Source: Mesorhizobium loti (GTDB taxonomy: Bacteria > Pseudomonadota > Alphaproteobacteria > Rhizobiales > Rhizobiaceae). Taken from it: DNA of 64,000 nucleotides. A program made the position numbers and the translations under genes. The first letter of the stretch is position 1. Each line of letters starts with the position of its first letter. Location of the stretch: positions 1-64,000 of the forward strand of contig AP017605.1 of assembly GCA_002356515.1 (NCBI GenBank), in the 5' to 3' direction. This document shows, piece after piece, positions 30,298-39,590 of this stretch. A model generated the notes under the pieces. The model ran no database searches. It saw only the letters and a program-made list of their open reading frames with translations, and was not told where the DNA came from.

Positions 30298-30924
30298 CTA
30301 TTCGGCTTTCTCGGTGCGGGCAAAGCTCGCACGAGCGGCAATGCGGGTATACCAGCCTTGTATGTCGGCGAACTGCGCCAGCAGCTTTTGGCCTTCGGCA
30401 ACCTTGACGAAATAGCCGACGATCGGAGCCGCATGCAGGTCGGCGAGCGTCAACTGGTCACCCAGCAACCACGGGCCCGGCGCCTTGAGTGAGGTGAGCA
30501 CCCTGAGCACCGTCTCCGCCTGCCGCAGCCCGCCGGCGATCAGGACCTCATCCGGCTGCGCCTTTTCCAGCCGTTCGACGGCAACGTCCCAGACCATGGC
30601 GCGGTAGCCATAGGCGTCGAGCATGCCTGTCATCTGGCCCATCCTGGCGCGTCCGCGCGCATCGGCGGGCTGCAGCGCCGGACCATCGAAGGCTTCGTCG
30701 ACATAGCGCGCGATCGCATTTGTCTCGAACAGGCGGAAACCGTCATGCTCGAAGGCCGGGATGCGGCCGAACGGGTGATGCTCGAGATACCAGGCCGGGA
30801 TGCCTTCGGCGGCAAAGATATCGAGCGGTACCAGCTCGTAGTCGATGCTCTTTTCCTCCAGCGCCATCCGCGCGATGCGCACGTAAGCGCTGTAGTCCGC
30901 GCCGTAGAGGATCGGCTTGGTCAT
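30298..30924 (-). CDS. Glutathione S-transferase family protein
   Basis: A 208-residue cytosolic GST. The N-terminal thioredoxin-like domain shows GADYSAYVRIARMALEEK, the cis-proline GRIPAFEHDG and the glutathione-binding ETNAIARY segments. The alpha-helical C-terminal domain follows (LGDQLTLADLH). The start was placed at 30924 (MTKPILYG) because an ATG at 30987 would lie inside the icd terminator. Substrate unknown. Confidence 0.9.
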   Translation of the reverse strand: MTKPILYGADYSAYVRIARMALEEKSIDYELVPLDIFAAEGIPAWYLEHHPFGRIPAFEHDGFRLFETNAIARYVDEAFDGPALQPADARGRARMGQMTGMLDAYGYRAMVWDVAVERLEKAQPDEVLIAGGLRQAETVLRVLTSLKAPGPWLLGDQLTLADLHAAPIVGYFVKVAEGQKLLAQFADIQGWYTRIAARASFARTEKAE

Positions 30925-30952
30925 GCTGTCAGCCCTTCGCCTTCGCTGGCCC

Positions 30953-30982
30953 AAAAAAGCGAAGGCTCCTTTCGGAGCCTTC
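30953..30982 (-). terminator. Intrinsic terminator of icd
   Basis: GAAGGCTCC-TTTC-GGAGCCTTC forms a perfect nine-base-pair stem. On the minus strand it is followed by GCTTTTTT. It separates icd from the GST gene downstream. Confidence 0.88.
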
Positions 30983-31003
30983 GGCATGTGGAAATTTGGG
31001 TTC

Positions 31004-32215
31004 TTACGCCATCGCCTTCTGCAAATTCTCGTCGATCTTGTCGAGGAAGCCGGTGGTCGACAGCCAGGGCTGGTCGGGACCGATCAGCAGCGACAGGTCC
31101 TTGGTCATGAAGCCGCTCTCGACCGTCTGGATGCAGACCTTTTCCAGCGTCTCGGCAAAGCGCTTCAGCTCGGCATTGTCGTCGAGCTTGGCGCGGTGGG
31201 CGAGGCCGCGCGTCCAGGCGAAGATCGAGGCGATGGAATTAGTCGAGGTTTCCTCGCCCTTCTGGTGCTGGCGGTAATGGCGGGTGACGGTGCCGTGCGC
31301 CGCTTCCGCTTCCACCGTCTTGCCGTCCGGGGTCATCAGCACCGAGGTCATCAGGCCGAGCGAGCCAAAGCCCTGAGCCACCGTGTCCGACTGCACGTCG
31401 CCGTCATAGTTCTTGCAGGCCCAGACATAGCCGCCCGACCATTTCAGGCTCGACGCCACCATGTCGTCGATCAGGCGGTGCTCGTACCACAGCTTCTTCG
31501 CCTTGAACTCCGCCTCGAATTCAGCCTCGTAGACTTCCTGGAAAATGTCCTTGAAGCGTCCGTCATAGGCCTTGAGGATGGTGTTCTTGGTCGACAGATA
31601 GACCGGGTAGTTGCGCAGCAGGCCGTAGTTCAGCGAGGCGCGGGCGAATTCGCGGATCGACTCGTCGAGATTGTACATGGCCATGGCGACACCGGCGCCG
31701 GGCGCGTCGAACACGTCATGCTCGATCACCTGGCCATCTTCGCCGACGAACTTGATGGTCAGCTTGCCTTTGCCGGGGAAGCGGAAGTCGGTGGCGCGGT
31801 ACTGGTCGCCGAAGGCGTGGCGGCCGACGATGATCGGCTTGGTCCAGCCGGGCACCAGCCGCGGCACGTTCTTCATGATGATCGGCTCGCGGAAGATGGT
31901 GCCGCCGAGGATGTTGCGGATGGTGCCGTTCGGCGACTTCCACATCTTCTTCAGCTTGAACTCCTCGACGCGCTGCTCGTCGGGGGTGATCGTCGCGCAT
32001 TTCACGCCGACGCCGTATTTCTTGATGGCGTTGGCCGAATCGATCGTCACCTGGTCGTTGGTTGCGTCGCGATGCTCGATGCCGAGGTCGTAATATTCCA
32101 GCTTCAGGTCGAGATAAGGGTGGATCAGCTTGTCCTTGATGAACTGCCAGATGATGCGGGTCATCTCGTCGCCGTCGAGTTCGACGACCGGGTTCGCCAC
32201 CTTGATCTTCGCCAT
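31004..32215 (-). CDS. icd: NADP-dependent isocitrate dehydrogenase
   Basis: A 403-residue TCA-cycle enzyme converting isocitrate to 2-oxoglutarate with NADPH formation. The sequence is of the homodimeric type shared with eukaryotes ([23 protein letters not shown] opening, [26 protein letters not shown] block, [16 protein letters not shown]). It is monocistronic with its own terminator. All expected regions are intact. Confidence 0.98.
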   Translation of the reverse strand: MAKIKVANPVVELDGDEMTRIIWQFIKDKLIHPYLDLKLEYYDLGIEHRDATNDQVTIDSANAIKKYGVGVKCATITPDEQRVEEFKLKKMWKSPNGTIRNILGGTIFREPIIMKNVPRLVPGWTKPIIVGRHAFGDQYRATDFRFPGKGKLTIKFVGEDGQVIEHDVFDAPGAGVAMAMYNLDESIREFARASLNYGLLRNYPVYLSTKNTILKAYDGRFKDIFQEVYEAEFEAEFKAKKLWYEHRLIDDMVASSLKWSGGYVWACKNYDGDVQSDTVAQGFGSLGLMTSVLMTPDGKTVEAEAAHGTVTRHYRQHQKGEETSTNSIASIFAWTRGLAHRAKLDDNAELKRFAETLEKVCIQTVESGFMTKDLSLLIGPDQPWLSTTGFLDKIDENLQKAMA

Positions 32216-32421
32216 GAAAGAATGCCTCGTTGCTGGGATATGGGACGGCCTTGCCCGCGTGGCGTTCGGCCGGGAGATGCCGCCCGTATATCAAAGCGTT
32301 TTTGGCCGCGCAAACGGCGATCGGTCACGAATGCGGGGCTGTCGACGCAATCATTTGCGAATGCTTCATTTTCGCGGCCGAATATGGCAGGGGACGCTGA
32401 AATGCCGCAAACAGCAGTTCT

Positions 32422-33348
32422 TTGACAATCATGCCCGTCACCAAAGATCCCGATAACGCTCCAGCCGCTGGTCCGGCCATCATCCTCGTCGAGCCGCAGC
32501 TTGGCGAGAACATCGGCATGGTCGCCCGCGCCATGGCCAATTTCGGTCTGTCGGAGTTGCGCCTCGTCAACCCGCGCGATGGCTGGCCAAGCGAGAAGGC
32601 GCGCGCCGCCGCCAGCCGCGCCGACCATGTCATCGACGCCGTCACCGTTTACGAGGACCTGGCCTCGGCGCTTGCCGACCTGAACTTCGTCTTCGCCACA
32701 ACCGCCAGGCAGCGCGACGGTTTCAAAGCCGTGCGTGGTCCTGTAGAGGCCGGCAGGGTGCTGCGCGCCCGTCACGACATGGGGCAGCGCACCGGCATCC
32801 TGTTCGGCCGCGAGCGCTTCGGTCTCTACAATGACGAGGTCGGACTTGCCGACGAGATCGTCACCTTTCCCGTCGATCCCGATTTCTCCTCGCTCAACAT
32901 CGCCCAAGCGGCGCTGCTGATGTCCTATGAGTGGATGAAGTCCGGCCTCGAGGACGAGACCAAGACCAATTTTTCAGGGCCGGAGATGAAGCCGGCCAGC
33001 AAGGAAGAGCTGCACGGCCTGTTCGCTTATCTCGAAGGCGCACTGGAAGCGCGCGGCTATTTCCGGCCGGCGCCGAAGAAGCCGAAAATGGTCGACAATC
33101 TGCGTGCCGTGCTGACGCGTGCCGGCTTTGCCGAGCCGGAGCTCAAGGTGCTGCGCGGCATCATCTCGTCCCTCGACAGGTTCTCGCCGGCGATGCCGCG
33201 CGGCGATGGTTCGCCGGGCGATGATCCAAGGCGGCTTCCGGCCGCCGCGCGCGCCGGCAACGCAGAATCCGATCGCCCGGCGCACCGGCCTGCCGGTGAC
33301 GATGAGGACGCACCGCCGCTGGGCGGCAAGGGAACCGACAATGACTGA
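32422..33348 (+). CDS. trmJ: SpoU-family RNA methyltransferase, TrmJ-type
   Basis: A 308-residue SPOUT methyltransferase that most likely 2'-O-methylates position 32 of tRNA. The knot motifs are visible as [41 protein letters not shown] and [19 protein letters not shown]-terminal tail of about 50 residues is low-complexity and rich in Gly, Ala and Asp. MPVTKD at 32431 is an alternative start. The stop lies inside the murI start region (overlap 8 bases). Confidence 0.88.
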   Translation: MTIMPVTKDPDNAPAAGPAIILVEPQLGENIGMVARAMANFGLSELRLVNPRDGWPSEKARAAASRADHVIDAVTVYEDLASALADLNFVFATTARQRDGFKAVRGPVEAGRVLRARHDMGQRTGILFGRERFGLYNDEVGLADEIVTFPVDPDFSSLNIAQAALLMSYEWMKSGLEDETKTNFSGPEMKPASKEELHGLFAYLEGALEARGYFRPAPKKPKMVDNLRAVLTRAGFAEPELKVLRGIISSLDRFSPAMPRGDGSPGDDPRRLPAAARAGNAESDRPAHRPAGDDEDAPPLGGKGTDND

Positions 33349-34129
33349 CCAGCCGATCCTGATGTTCGATTCCGGCGTCGGCGGGCTGACCGTGTTGCGC
33401 GAGGCGCGCGTGCTGATGCCGGACCGGCGCTTCGTCTATGTCGCGGACGATGCCGCCTTTCCGTTTGGCGCCTGGGAGGAACCTGCGCTGCGGACACACA
33501 TATTGGAACTGTTCGCCAAGCTGCTTGACAGGTTCACGCCGGCGATTTCCGTCATCGCCTGCAACACCGCCTCGACGCTGGTGATCGATGCGCTGCGCGA
33601 CAGATTTCCGGGCCATCCCTTCGTTGGCACCGTGCCGGCGGTCAAGCCGGCGGCGGAGCGCACCCGCTCGGGTCTGGTTTCGGTGCTGGCGACGCCGGGC
33701 ACGGTGAAGCGGCAATACACGCGCGACCTGATCAGCAAATGGGCGCAGAAATGCCATGTCCGCCTGGTTGGCAGCGACAGGCTGGCGGGGCTTGCCGAAG
33801 TCTATATGCGCGAGGGCTTTGTCGACGAGGAAGCCGTGCGCGCCGAGATCTCGCCCTGCTTCATGGAGCATGAGGGGCTCAGGACCGACATCGTCGTGCT
33901 GGCCTGCACGCACTATCCCTTCCTGGTCAACCGCATGCGCAAGACCGCACCCTGGCCGGTCGACTGGATCGATCCGGCCGAAGCGATCGCCCGGCGGGCG
34001 CTCTCACTGCTGCCGCCCGTCGATGGGCCGCTGCCACAAGGCGAGCCCGATATCGCGGTCTTCACGTCAGGCAAGGCGGATTTCGCCGTCAGCCGGCTGA
34101 TGCAGGGGTTCGGGCTGGTCGTGAGCTAG
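33341..34129 (+). CDS. murI: Glutamate racemase
   Basis: A 262-residue cofactor-free racemase supplying D-glutamate for peptidoglycan. D10 in FDSGVGG and the two catalytic cysteines C74 (ACNTAST) and C189 (ACTHYPFL) are present. The start at 33341 overlaps the end of the methyltransferase gene, so the two are coupled. A longer in-frame opening at 33119 lies wholly inside that gene and was rejected. Confidence 0.96.
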   Translation: MTDQPILMFDSGVGGLTVLREARVLMPDRRFVYVADDAAFPFGAWEEPALRTHILELFAKLLDRFTPAISVIACNTASTLVIDALRDRFPGHPFVGTVPAVKPAAERTRSGLVSVLATPGTVKRQYTRDLISKWAQKCHVRLVGSDRLAGLAEVYMREGFVDEEAVRAEISPCFMEHEGLRTDIVVLACTHYPFLVNRMRKTAPWPVDWIDPAEAIARRALSLLPPVDGPLPQGEPDIAVFTSGKADFAVSRLMQGFGLVVS

Positions 34130-34152
34130 ACGGTGGCGGAAAGACCTGCGGC

Positions 34153-35535
34153 TTAAACAGGTTCGAAGACGATGCTGCGTTGATCCGCATCGGCCAACAC
34201 CAGTTTTAGCGTCAGACCGTCGCCCTGTCTCAGCCCTGTGGCCTTCACGGTGGCAACGACAGGCATGTCGGCAAGCTGAACGCGCACGCCATGGTCGACG
34301 AAGTCGGTGACAACGGCTTTGAACGTTTCCCCCTCGCGTCCCCTGAGCATGACCGCCTCGGCAAGCTCGATGGCCGCATGGTTGATCTGCGAGGCGCGGG
34401 CATCCGCACGTCCCATCACCTTCGGCAATCCAGCGAACGCATCGCTGACGGCCTGCGGCACGGGCTGACCGTTGGCGATTGCCAGCGCGCAGCGCACGAC
34501 GTAGCGGTCGGCCAGCCGCCTGAGTGGTGCGGTGGCGTGGGCATAGGTGGCGGCCATCGCTTCATGCCAGGGGACAACGCCCTCCACATAGGGCTGGTAG
34601 GACGCGCCGTTGCCTGCACGGCGGATTTCCAGCATCAACGCCGCCTGTTTCGGGTCGGCCGGGTCAAGCGTGCGCTGGTAGTCGCGCAGGCCGGTAGAGG
34701 CCGGCCAGGACAGACCGAGGGCCTGTGCGGCGTTGCGCAGTCTTTGCACCTTGGAAGCGTCCGGCCCGGACATGACCCTGAACAGCCCGGTCTTGTGCGC
34801 CAGCATGGCGTCGGCAATCGCCATATTGGCGGCCAGCGAAAGTGCTGCATTGTCCTGCTCGGATTGCAGGAGCGGTCTGAAGGCAAGCCGGAAGGTGCCG
34901 TCGGCGAGCCTTTCCACCTCCTGCTCGGGCGGGTCGACGCGGGAAGCGCCGCGACGCTCTTCGTTTGCCGCAATGCGCCGCGCCAATTCGGCGAAGTCGG
35001 ACGGAACGTCGGAGGCCCTCACGCTGTCATAGGCGAGCTTCGCGCGGCTTTGAATGATTGCCCGTTCCACACAGTCCAGCTTCACCGCGCCGTCTTCGGC
35101 GACCCGAACCGTGAAGATGACAGCTGGACGCGGTCCATCCGGCAACAAGCTCGCCGCAGCCTCGGCAAGCACCGGGGGATAGAGCCCGGCCTTGCCGTCC
35201 GGCAGGTAAAGCGTTTGGCCCCGGTTCCAGGCTTCGACATCCACCGCGTCGCCGTCCTCGACGAACCAGGCCACGTCGGCAATGGCATAATGCAGCAGAA
35301 GATCACGGCTGCTCGCCTCGATCGAGAACGCCTGGTCAAGATCGGTGGAGGCCGCTGGATCGAGCGTGACGAAGGGCATATCAGTTCGATCGGCATGCTG
35401 GTTCGGCACACGTCTGGCCGCCGCTTCCGCGGCTGCCACGACGCCTGCCGGAAATCCATCCGGCACGTGGAATTCGGTGCGGATTTTCGCCAGGCCGGTG
35501 GAGAGAGCTTGTGAGGGGTCTGTCAGCGACTTCAT
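34153..35535 (-). CDS. RNB-domain ribonuclease, compact RNase II-like form
   Basis: A 460-residue protein with the RNB exoribonuclease domain but without the usual pair of N-terminal cold-shock domains of RNase II/R. The active-site block reads D59-x5-D65-L-D67-Q68, so the fourth metal-binding aspartate of RNase II is Gln here. The same substitution is familiar from actinobacterial short RNB proteins, suggesting a subfamily feature. The late LRRLADRYVVRCAL block is conserved. It is convergent with murI. Confidence 0.85.
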   Translation of the reverse strand: MKSLTDPSQALSTGLAKIRTEFHVPDGFPAGVVAAAEAAARRVPNQHADRTDMPFVTLDPAASTDLDQAFSIEASSRDLLLHYAIADVAWFVEDGDAVDVEAWNRGQTLYLPDGKAGLYPPVLAEAAASLLPDGPRPAVIFTVRVAEDGAVKLDCVERAIIQSRAKLAYDSVRASDVPSDFAELARRIAANEERRGASRVDPPEQEVERLADGTFRLAFRPLLQSEQDNAALSLAANMAIADAMLAHKTGLFRVMSGPDASKVQRLRNAAQALGLSWPASTGLRDYQRTLDPADPKQAALMLEIRRAGNGASYQPYVEGVVPWHEAMAATYAHATAPLRRLADRYVVRCALAIANGQPVPQAVSDAFAGLPKVMGRADARASQINHAAIELAEAVMLRGREGETFKAVVTDFVDHGVRVQLADMPVVATVKATGLRQGDGLTLKLVLADADQRSIVFEPV

Positions 35536-35697
35536 TCAGCCGTCCTACACCAGGGCTTTGGAGACGGGAAGGCTGCCGGCGAATCGCCAAAGCCGGCCGC
35601 CTGATGGGCTGGCACAGCCGGCCGAGGAACCGGACAGCTGGCGCTGGAACCGCCGCCATAACGCGGCGTTTCTCCTGACAGCAAAGGAGAAACCGCT

Positions 35698-35886
35698 ATG
35701 CCAGCCACTTCGAAAGCCCAGCAGAAAGCCGCAGGCGCCGCACTCTCCGCCAAGCGCGGCGAGACGAAGAAGACCGAACTCAAGGGCGCTTCACGCGAAA
35801 TGTATGATTCGATGAGCGAAAAGCAGCTTGAGGAATTCGCCGAAACGAAGCGCAACGGGCTGCCGGAAAAGAAGTCGAAAGAGTGA
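35698..35886 (+). CDS. DUF3008 small basic protein
   Basis: A 62-residue, lysine- and glutamate-rich soluble protein with the family core AQQKAAGAALSAKRGE and a MSEKQLEEFA helix. DUF3008 proteins are common in rhizobia, unstudied, and often appear among stress-induced small proteins. AAAGGAGAAACCGCT precedes the ATG, a strong ribosome-binding site that points to high translation. A terminator follows at 35921. Confidence 0.85.
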   Translation: MPATSKAQQKAAGAALSAKRGETKKTELKGASREMYDSMSEKQLEEFAETKRNGLPEKKSKE

Positions 35887-35920
35887 GCGCGTCGTTCGCG
35901 ACACGTCGGACGAACAGACG

Positions 35921-35955
35921 AAGGCCTGCGGCGGAACCGCAGGCCTTGTCTCTTT
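35921..35955. terminator. Intrinsic terminator between DUF3008 gene and convergent secreted-protein gene
   Basis: AAGGCCTGCGG-CGGAA-CCGCAGGCCTT forms an 11-base-pair stem followed by GTCTCTTT on the plus strand. Confidence 0.85.
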
Positions 35956-35984
35956 AAGCAAGATCTCCAGGCAAATGTCTTGCC

Positions 35985-36182
35985 TTACCAGCGGTGGCAG
36001 CGCCTTACCTTTGTCACGATCACCTTGCGATGGCCGTGCCGCCACACCACCCTCTTCTTGACGATGACGCGGCACACTTGTTTGTGGCCGTGCCAATGTC
36101 GCGCCATGGCCGGTTCCGGCGCCACCGCCATCGAACCTGCAAGCACCGCTACTCCTGCCAAGGTAAGGAAGAACTTCTTCAT
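35985..36182 (-). CDS. Small secreted histidine- and arginine-rich protein
   Basis: A 65-residue precursor that I cannot place in a named family. Residues 1-27 form a clear signal peptide (MKKFFLTLAG..., cleavage likely after A-M-A27). The mature 38 residues are very basic with histidines (RHWHGHKQ, WRHGHRK), two cysteines (C34 and C62) that could form a disulfide, and aromatic residues. It may bind metal or polyanions in the periplasm. The start was chosen at the lysine-rich n-region rather than the ATG at 36254. Confidence 0.65.
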   Translation of the reverse strand: MKKFFLTLAGVAVLAGSMAVAPEPAMARHWHGHKQVCRVIVKKRVVWRHGHRKVIVTKVRRCHRW

Positions 36183-36555
36183 GCTAATTGGACTCCTCAA
36201 GCTCCAGATCCCTTCCTGGTGCCGTTGGCGCAAACCTCCCGCCACATCCGGCATCGCATCAACGACCCGAACGCTATAGAGTTGCGTTGCGCCGCGCCAC
36301 TCACAAGCTTGACACCGGTTAAATCTCGGTTTAACCAGCCGCCAACGCCGGGCAGCGATGTCCGGTGTTTGTTTTGTATGCGCAAGACCGGTTGCCTTGG
36401 TTTCTGGTTTTGTTTGAACTGACGTGTCCCGTGGGTTTTCCGCCGCGTTGCGTGGGAAAACCCTGTCAGGTCTCGAAAACGGAGGCCAGAGGAGGGCGCG
36501 TTTCCTTCACCCGGACCATGAGGTGCCGGGTGTGTTGTTTTGAAAAGGGAATGCG
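36183..36555 (+). promoter_or_regulatory. Gene-free 373-base region: rpsD promoter and structured leader
   Basis: A TTGACA -35 (36309-36314) is followed by a perfect GGTTAAA-TCTCGG-TTTAACC palindrome (36317-36336) that reaches the -10 position. Downstream, the expected leader of about 210 nt holds two perfect hairpins: GGGTTTTCC/GGAAAACCC (36433-36441 with 36455-36463) and CACCCGG/CCGGGTG (36508-36514 with 36526-36532), the second followed by TGTTGTTTT. The rpsD ribosome-binding site AAAAGGGAA comes right after. The layout suggests leader-based control. Confidence 0.5.
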
Positions 36556-37173
36556 ATGAGCAAGCGCGAATCCGCTAAATACAAGATCGACCGCCGTCTC
36601 GGCGAAAATATCTGGGGCCGCCCGAAGTCCCCGGTCAACAAGCGTGAATACGGCCCGGGCCAGCACGGCCAGCGCCGCAAGGGCAAGCTTTCCGATTTCG
36701 GCCTGCAGCTGCGCGCCAAGCAGAAGCTGAAGGGTCACTATGGCGACGTTTCGGAAAAGCAGTTCCGCAAGGTCTATGAAGAGGCCGATCGCCGCAAGGG
36801 CGACACCTCGGAGAACCTGATCGGCCTGCTCGAGTCGCGTCTCGACGCGGTCGTCTACCGCGCCAAGTTCGTGCCGACCATTTTCGCCGCCCGTCAGTTC
36901 GTCAACCACGGCCACGTCAACGTCAACGGCAAGCGCGTCAACATCGGCTCGTACCGCTGCAAGCCGGGCGACGTCGTTGAAGTGCGCGAAAAGTCGAAGC
37001 AGCTGGTCATCGTGCTGGAATCGGTCGGCCTCGCCGAGCGCGACGTGCCGGACTATATCGAAGCCGATCACAACAAGATGGTCGCGACCTTCTCGCGCAT
37101 CCCCGGCCTGGCGGACGTTCCGTTCGCCGTCCAGATGGAACCGAACCTGGTCGTCGAATTCTACTCGCGCTGA
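36556..37173 (+). CDS. rpsD: 30S ribosomal protein S4
   Basis: A 205-residue primary 16S rRNA-binding protein that starts assembly of the small-subunit body. The [26 protein letters not shown] opening and the S4 domain ([32 protein letters not shown]) are typical of alphaproteobacterial S4, which lacks the zinc cysteines. It is a single-gene unit here, between a long leader and its own terminator. Confidence 0.98.
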   Translation: MSKRESAKYKIDRRLGENIWGRPKSPVNKREYGPGQHGQRRKGKLSDFGLQLRAKQKLKGHYGDVSEKQFRKVYEEADRRKGDTSENLIGLLESRLDAVVYRAKFVPTIFAARQFVNHGHVNVNGKRVNIGSYRCKPGDVVEVREKSKQLVIVLESVGLAERDVPDYIEADHNKMVATFSRIPGLADVPFAVQMEPNLVVEFYSR

Positions 37174-37196
37174 GCGAACGCATTTCTGCGATACCG

Positions 37197-37228
37197 AAAG
37201 GCCGCCCTCGAGGCGGCCTTTTTGTTTT
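37197..37228 (+). terminator. Intrinsic terminator of rpsD
   Basis: AAAGGCCGCC-CTCGA-GGCGGCCTTT forms a 10-base-pair stem followed by TTGTTTT. Confidence 0.92.
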
Positions 37229-37307
37229 GGCACATCCGCTTTGCGGTTTCGATTCTCCGGCCGATGCGCTAATCCGGGCGGACGTCACATCCCGGGGCCG
37301 CCGCGCC

Positions 37308-38195
37308 ATGAACATGCAGCCAGACATAGAGACGCTTGAACCGGCCGCCGAAGGCGGCTCCCATCCGCTGTTCGCCGATGTGCCGTCCTCGGTCGAGTTC
37401 AACAAATTGCGCAAGCGGCTGCTGCGGCTGACCCGCCAGGCGATCGAGGATTTCTCGATGGTGGAGCCGGGCCAGCGCTGGCTGGTCGCGCTGTCGGGCG
37501 GCAAGGATTCCTACGGCTTGCTTGCCACGCTGCTCGACCTCAAATGGCGCGGGCTGCTACCGGTCGAATTGCTAGCCTGCAATCTCGATCAGGGCCAGCC
37601 GAATTTCCCCAAGCACATTCTGCCCGATTACCTCGACGCCAACGGCATTGCCCACCGCATCGAGTACCAGGACACCTATTCGGTGGTCACCGACAAGCTG
37701 CCTGAGGGCAGCACCTATTGCTCGCTCTGCTCGCGGCTGCGGCGCGGTCATCTCTATCGCATCGCGCGCGAGGAGGGGTGTTCGGCGCTGGTGCTCGGCC
37801 ATCACCGCGAGGACATTCTCGAAACCTTCTTCATGAACCTGTTCCATGGCGGCCGTCTTGCCGCAATGCCGCCAAAGCTGCTCAACGACGAAGGCGACGT
37901 CATGGTGCTGCGGCCGCTGAGCTATTGCGCAGAAATCGACCTCGAGAAATTCGCCGCGGCGATGCGGTTCCCGATCATCCCTTGCGACCTCTGCGGCAGC
38001 CAGGAAGGCCTCCAGCGCAACGCCATGAAGGCGATGCTGGAGGACATTGAAAAGCGCATGCCCGGCCGCAAGGACACGATGATCCGCGCGCTGTCCAACA
38101 CCAGGCCATCGCATCTGCTCGACCGGAAACTGTTCGATTTCGCCGCTCTGAACCAGACCCTCATCACAGGACAAGACGCTTCCGATGACATTTGA
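37308..38195 (+). CDS. ttcA: tRNA 2-thiocytidine(32) synthetase
   Basis: A 295-residue ATP- and Fe-S-dependent enzyme that thiolates C32 of tRNA. The PP-loop is SGGKDS (63-68). The cluster-site cysteines are C138 and C141 (TYCSLC) and C226 (with C229, PCDLC). The start was set at 37308 (MNMQPD) since the upstream extension to 37227 runs through the rpsD terminator. It overlaps the next gene by 11 bases. Confidence 0.93.
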   Translation: MNMQPDIETLEPAAEGGSHPLFADVPSSVEFNKLRKRLLRLTRQAIEDFSMVEPGQRWLVALSGGKDSYGLLATLLDLKWRGLLPVELLACNLDQGQPNFPKHILPDYLDANGIAHRIEYQDTYSVVTDKLPEGSTYCSLCSRLRRGHLYRIAREEGCSALVLGHHREDILETFFMNLFHGGRLAAMPPKLLNDEGDVMVLRPLSYCAEIDLEKFAAAMRFPIIPCDLCGSQEGLQRNAMKAMLEDIEKRMPGRKDTMIRALSNTRPSHLLDRKLFDFAALNQTLITGQDASDDI

Positions 38196-39012
38196 CGACA
38201 ATGCGATCGACTGGCTGGCCAGCCTGCTGGCCGAGGCCGCCGACACCGAAATCATGCCCCGTTTTCGCCGGCTGGGCGATGGCGACGTCAGGCAGAAGAC
38301 CTCCGCCGCCGATCTGGTGACGGAAGCCGATGTCAACGCCGAGCGGCTGATCACCGCCAGGCTGCGCCAGCGCTATCCCGGCGCCATGGTTGTCGGCGAG
38401 GAAGCCTGTTCCGACGATCCGGCGCTGCTCGATGGTCTGGGCGATGCCGATCTGGCCTTCGTCATCGACCCTGTCGACGGCACCTTCAACTTCGCCTCCG
38501 GCGTGCCGCTGTTCGGCGTCATGCTTGGCGTCGTGGTCAAGGGTGAGACGGTCGCCGGCATCATCCACGATCCGGTCGGCAAGGACTGGCTGATCGGCGC
38601 CAAGGGTGCCGGCAGCCATATCCGCCACGCGCATGGCAGCCTGGAGACAGTGCGGGTTGCGGCAAGCGCGCCGATCTCAGGGATGACCGGGGCGGTCTCC
38701 TGGCAATATATGGCCGAGCCCGACCGCACGCGGCTGGCCTGCAACCAGACCAAGACGCTGTCGCAGTTCAACTACCGCTGCGCCGCCCACGAATACCGCT
38801 TGCTGGCGAGTGGCCACGGCCATTTCGTCGTCTACAACAAGCTGATGCCGTGGGACCATCTCGCCGGGGTGCTGATCCATGCCGAGGCCGGCGGCCATGC
38901 CGCGCGCTTCGACGGCACAGCCTACCTGCCGTCGCATGTCGGCGGCGGTCTGCTGGTCGCGCCCGACCGGGAAAGCTGGCAGGAGTTGCGCCGCGAACTG
39001 TGGGCTGGGTAG
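38185..39012 (+). CDS. Inositol monophosphatase family phosphatase
   Basis: A 275-residue metal-dependent phosphatase of the IMPase/CysQ/FBPase superfamily. The metal-site motifs are [17 protein letters not shown] and PWDHLAG. The exact substrate (inositol phosphate, PAP, histidinol phosphate) is not given by these motifs. Translation is likely coupled to ttcA because the start lies inside its end. Confidence 0.92.
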   Translation: MTFDDNAIDWLASLLAEAADTEIMPRFRRLGDGDVRQKTSAADLVTEADVNAERLITARLRQRYPGAMVVGEEACSDDPALLDGLGDADLAFVIDPVDGTFNFASGVPLFGVMLGVVVKGETVAGIIHDPVGKDWLIGAKGAGSHIRHAHGSLETVRVAASAPISGMTGAVSWQYMAEPDRTRLACNQTKTLSQFNYRCAAHEYRLLASGHGHFVVYNKLMPWDHLAGVLIHAEAGGHAARFDGTAYLPSHVGGGLLVAPDRESWQELRRELWAG

Positions 39013-39076
39013 GATCAATTCCTGCGGCCAGCGGTTTGCGCGGCCGAAGAATTGGTGCTTCGCTGGGGGCTCTTGA

Positions 39077-39478
39077 ATGAAATCTCGGTTCGCAATGTTT
39101 GCGGCGGCTCTCGTCTTGTCTGCCAACGCCAATGCGGCAATCGCGCAAGAGCGCCCCTGCCACAGTCCCGATCCCGTCGACACCCTCAAGGAGATGTCGG
39201 ACGCCATCTACGCCTGTTGGAGGCCGCCGGCGGGAACCGCGGGCATGTCGCTGACGCTGCAGTTCTCGCTTCGCCGCAACGGCACGCTGATCGGCAAGCC
39301 CCGCGCCACCTATTCGGATCTCGGGACCGATCCGCAACTCAGCCGGGCCTTCGTCGCATCAATCCTCAAGGCACTCGACGAGGCTCTGCCCTTGCCCTTT
39401 TCGGACAGTATGGGCGGAGCAATCGCAGGGCGTTTGCTTGCGCCTCGCTTCACGGCGGCGATTCAAGGTGCATCCTGA
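39077..39478 (+). CDS. Secreted protein with TonB/TolA C-terminal-like domain
   Basis: A 133-residue precursor with a signal peptide (residues 1-23, ANA-AIAQ cleavage region). The mature part has the CWRPPAG opening and the FSLRRNGTLIGKPR strand that recall the TolA/TonB C-terminal fold. It lacks any TonB box partner or membrane anchor, so it is a free periplasmic form. Similar orphan proteins are common in rhizobia with unknown role. It has two mature cysteines. Confidence 0.7.
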   Translation: MKSRFAMFAAALVLSANANAAIAQERPCHSPDPVDTLKEMSDAIYACWRPPAGTAGMSLTLQFSLRRNGTLIGKPRATYSDLGTDPQLSRAFVASILKALDEALPLPFSDSMGGAIAGRLLAPRFTAAIQGAS

Positions 39479-39490
39479 GGTGCCTCACCT

Positions 39491-39590
39491 AGAGCAATTC
39501 CAGGAAAAGTGTGGGCGCTTTCCCTTGGGAATTGCGTTAAAACAAGGAGTTAGAGCGGTTCGCCGTTTCCGCGAAACGGTGAACCGTTCT
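39491..39590. repeat. 100-base intergenic palindromic element, AGAGCAATTCC type
   Basis: A compound element: AGAGCAATTCC...GGAATTGCG with a GGAAAAGTGTGGGCGCTTTCC core, then AGAGCGGTTCGCCGTTTC-CGC-GAAACGGTGAACCGTTCT, a near-perfect palindrome with two mismatches. A second copy lies at 57015-57114. Its last bases form part of the stop codon of the downstream MFS gene. Confidence 0.85.
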
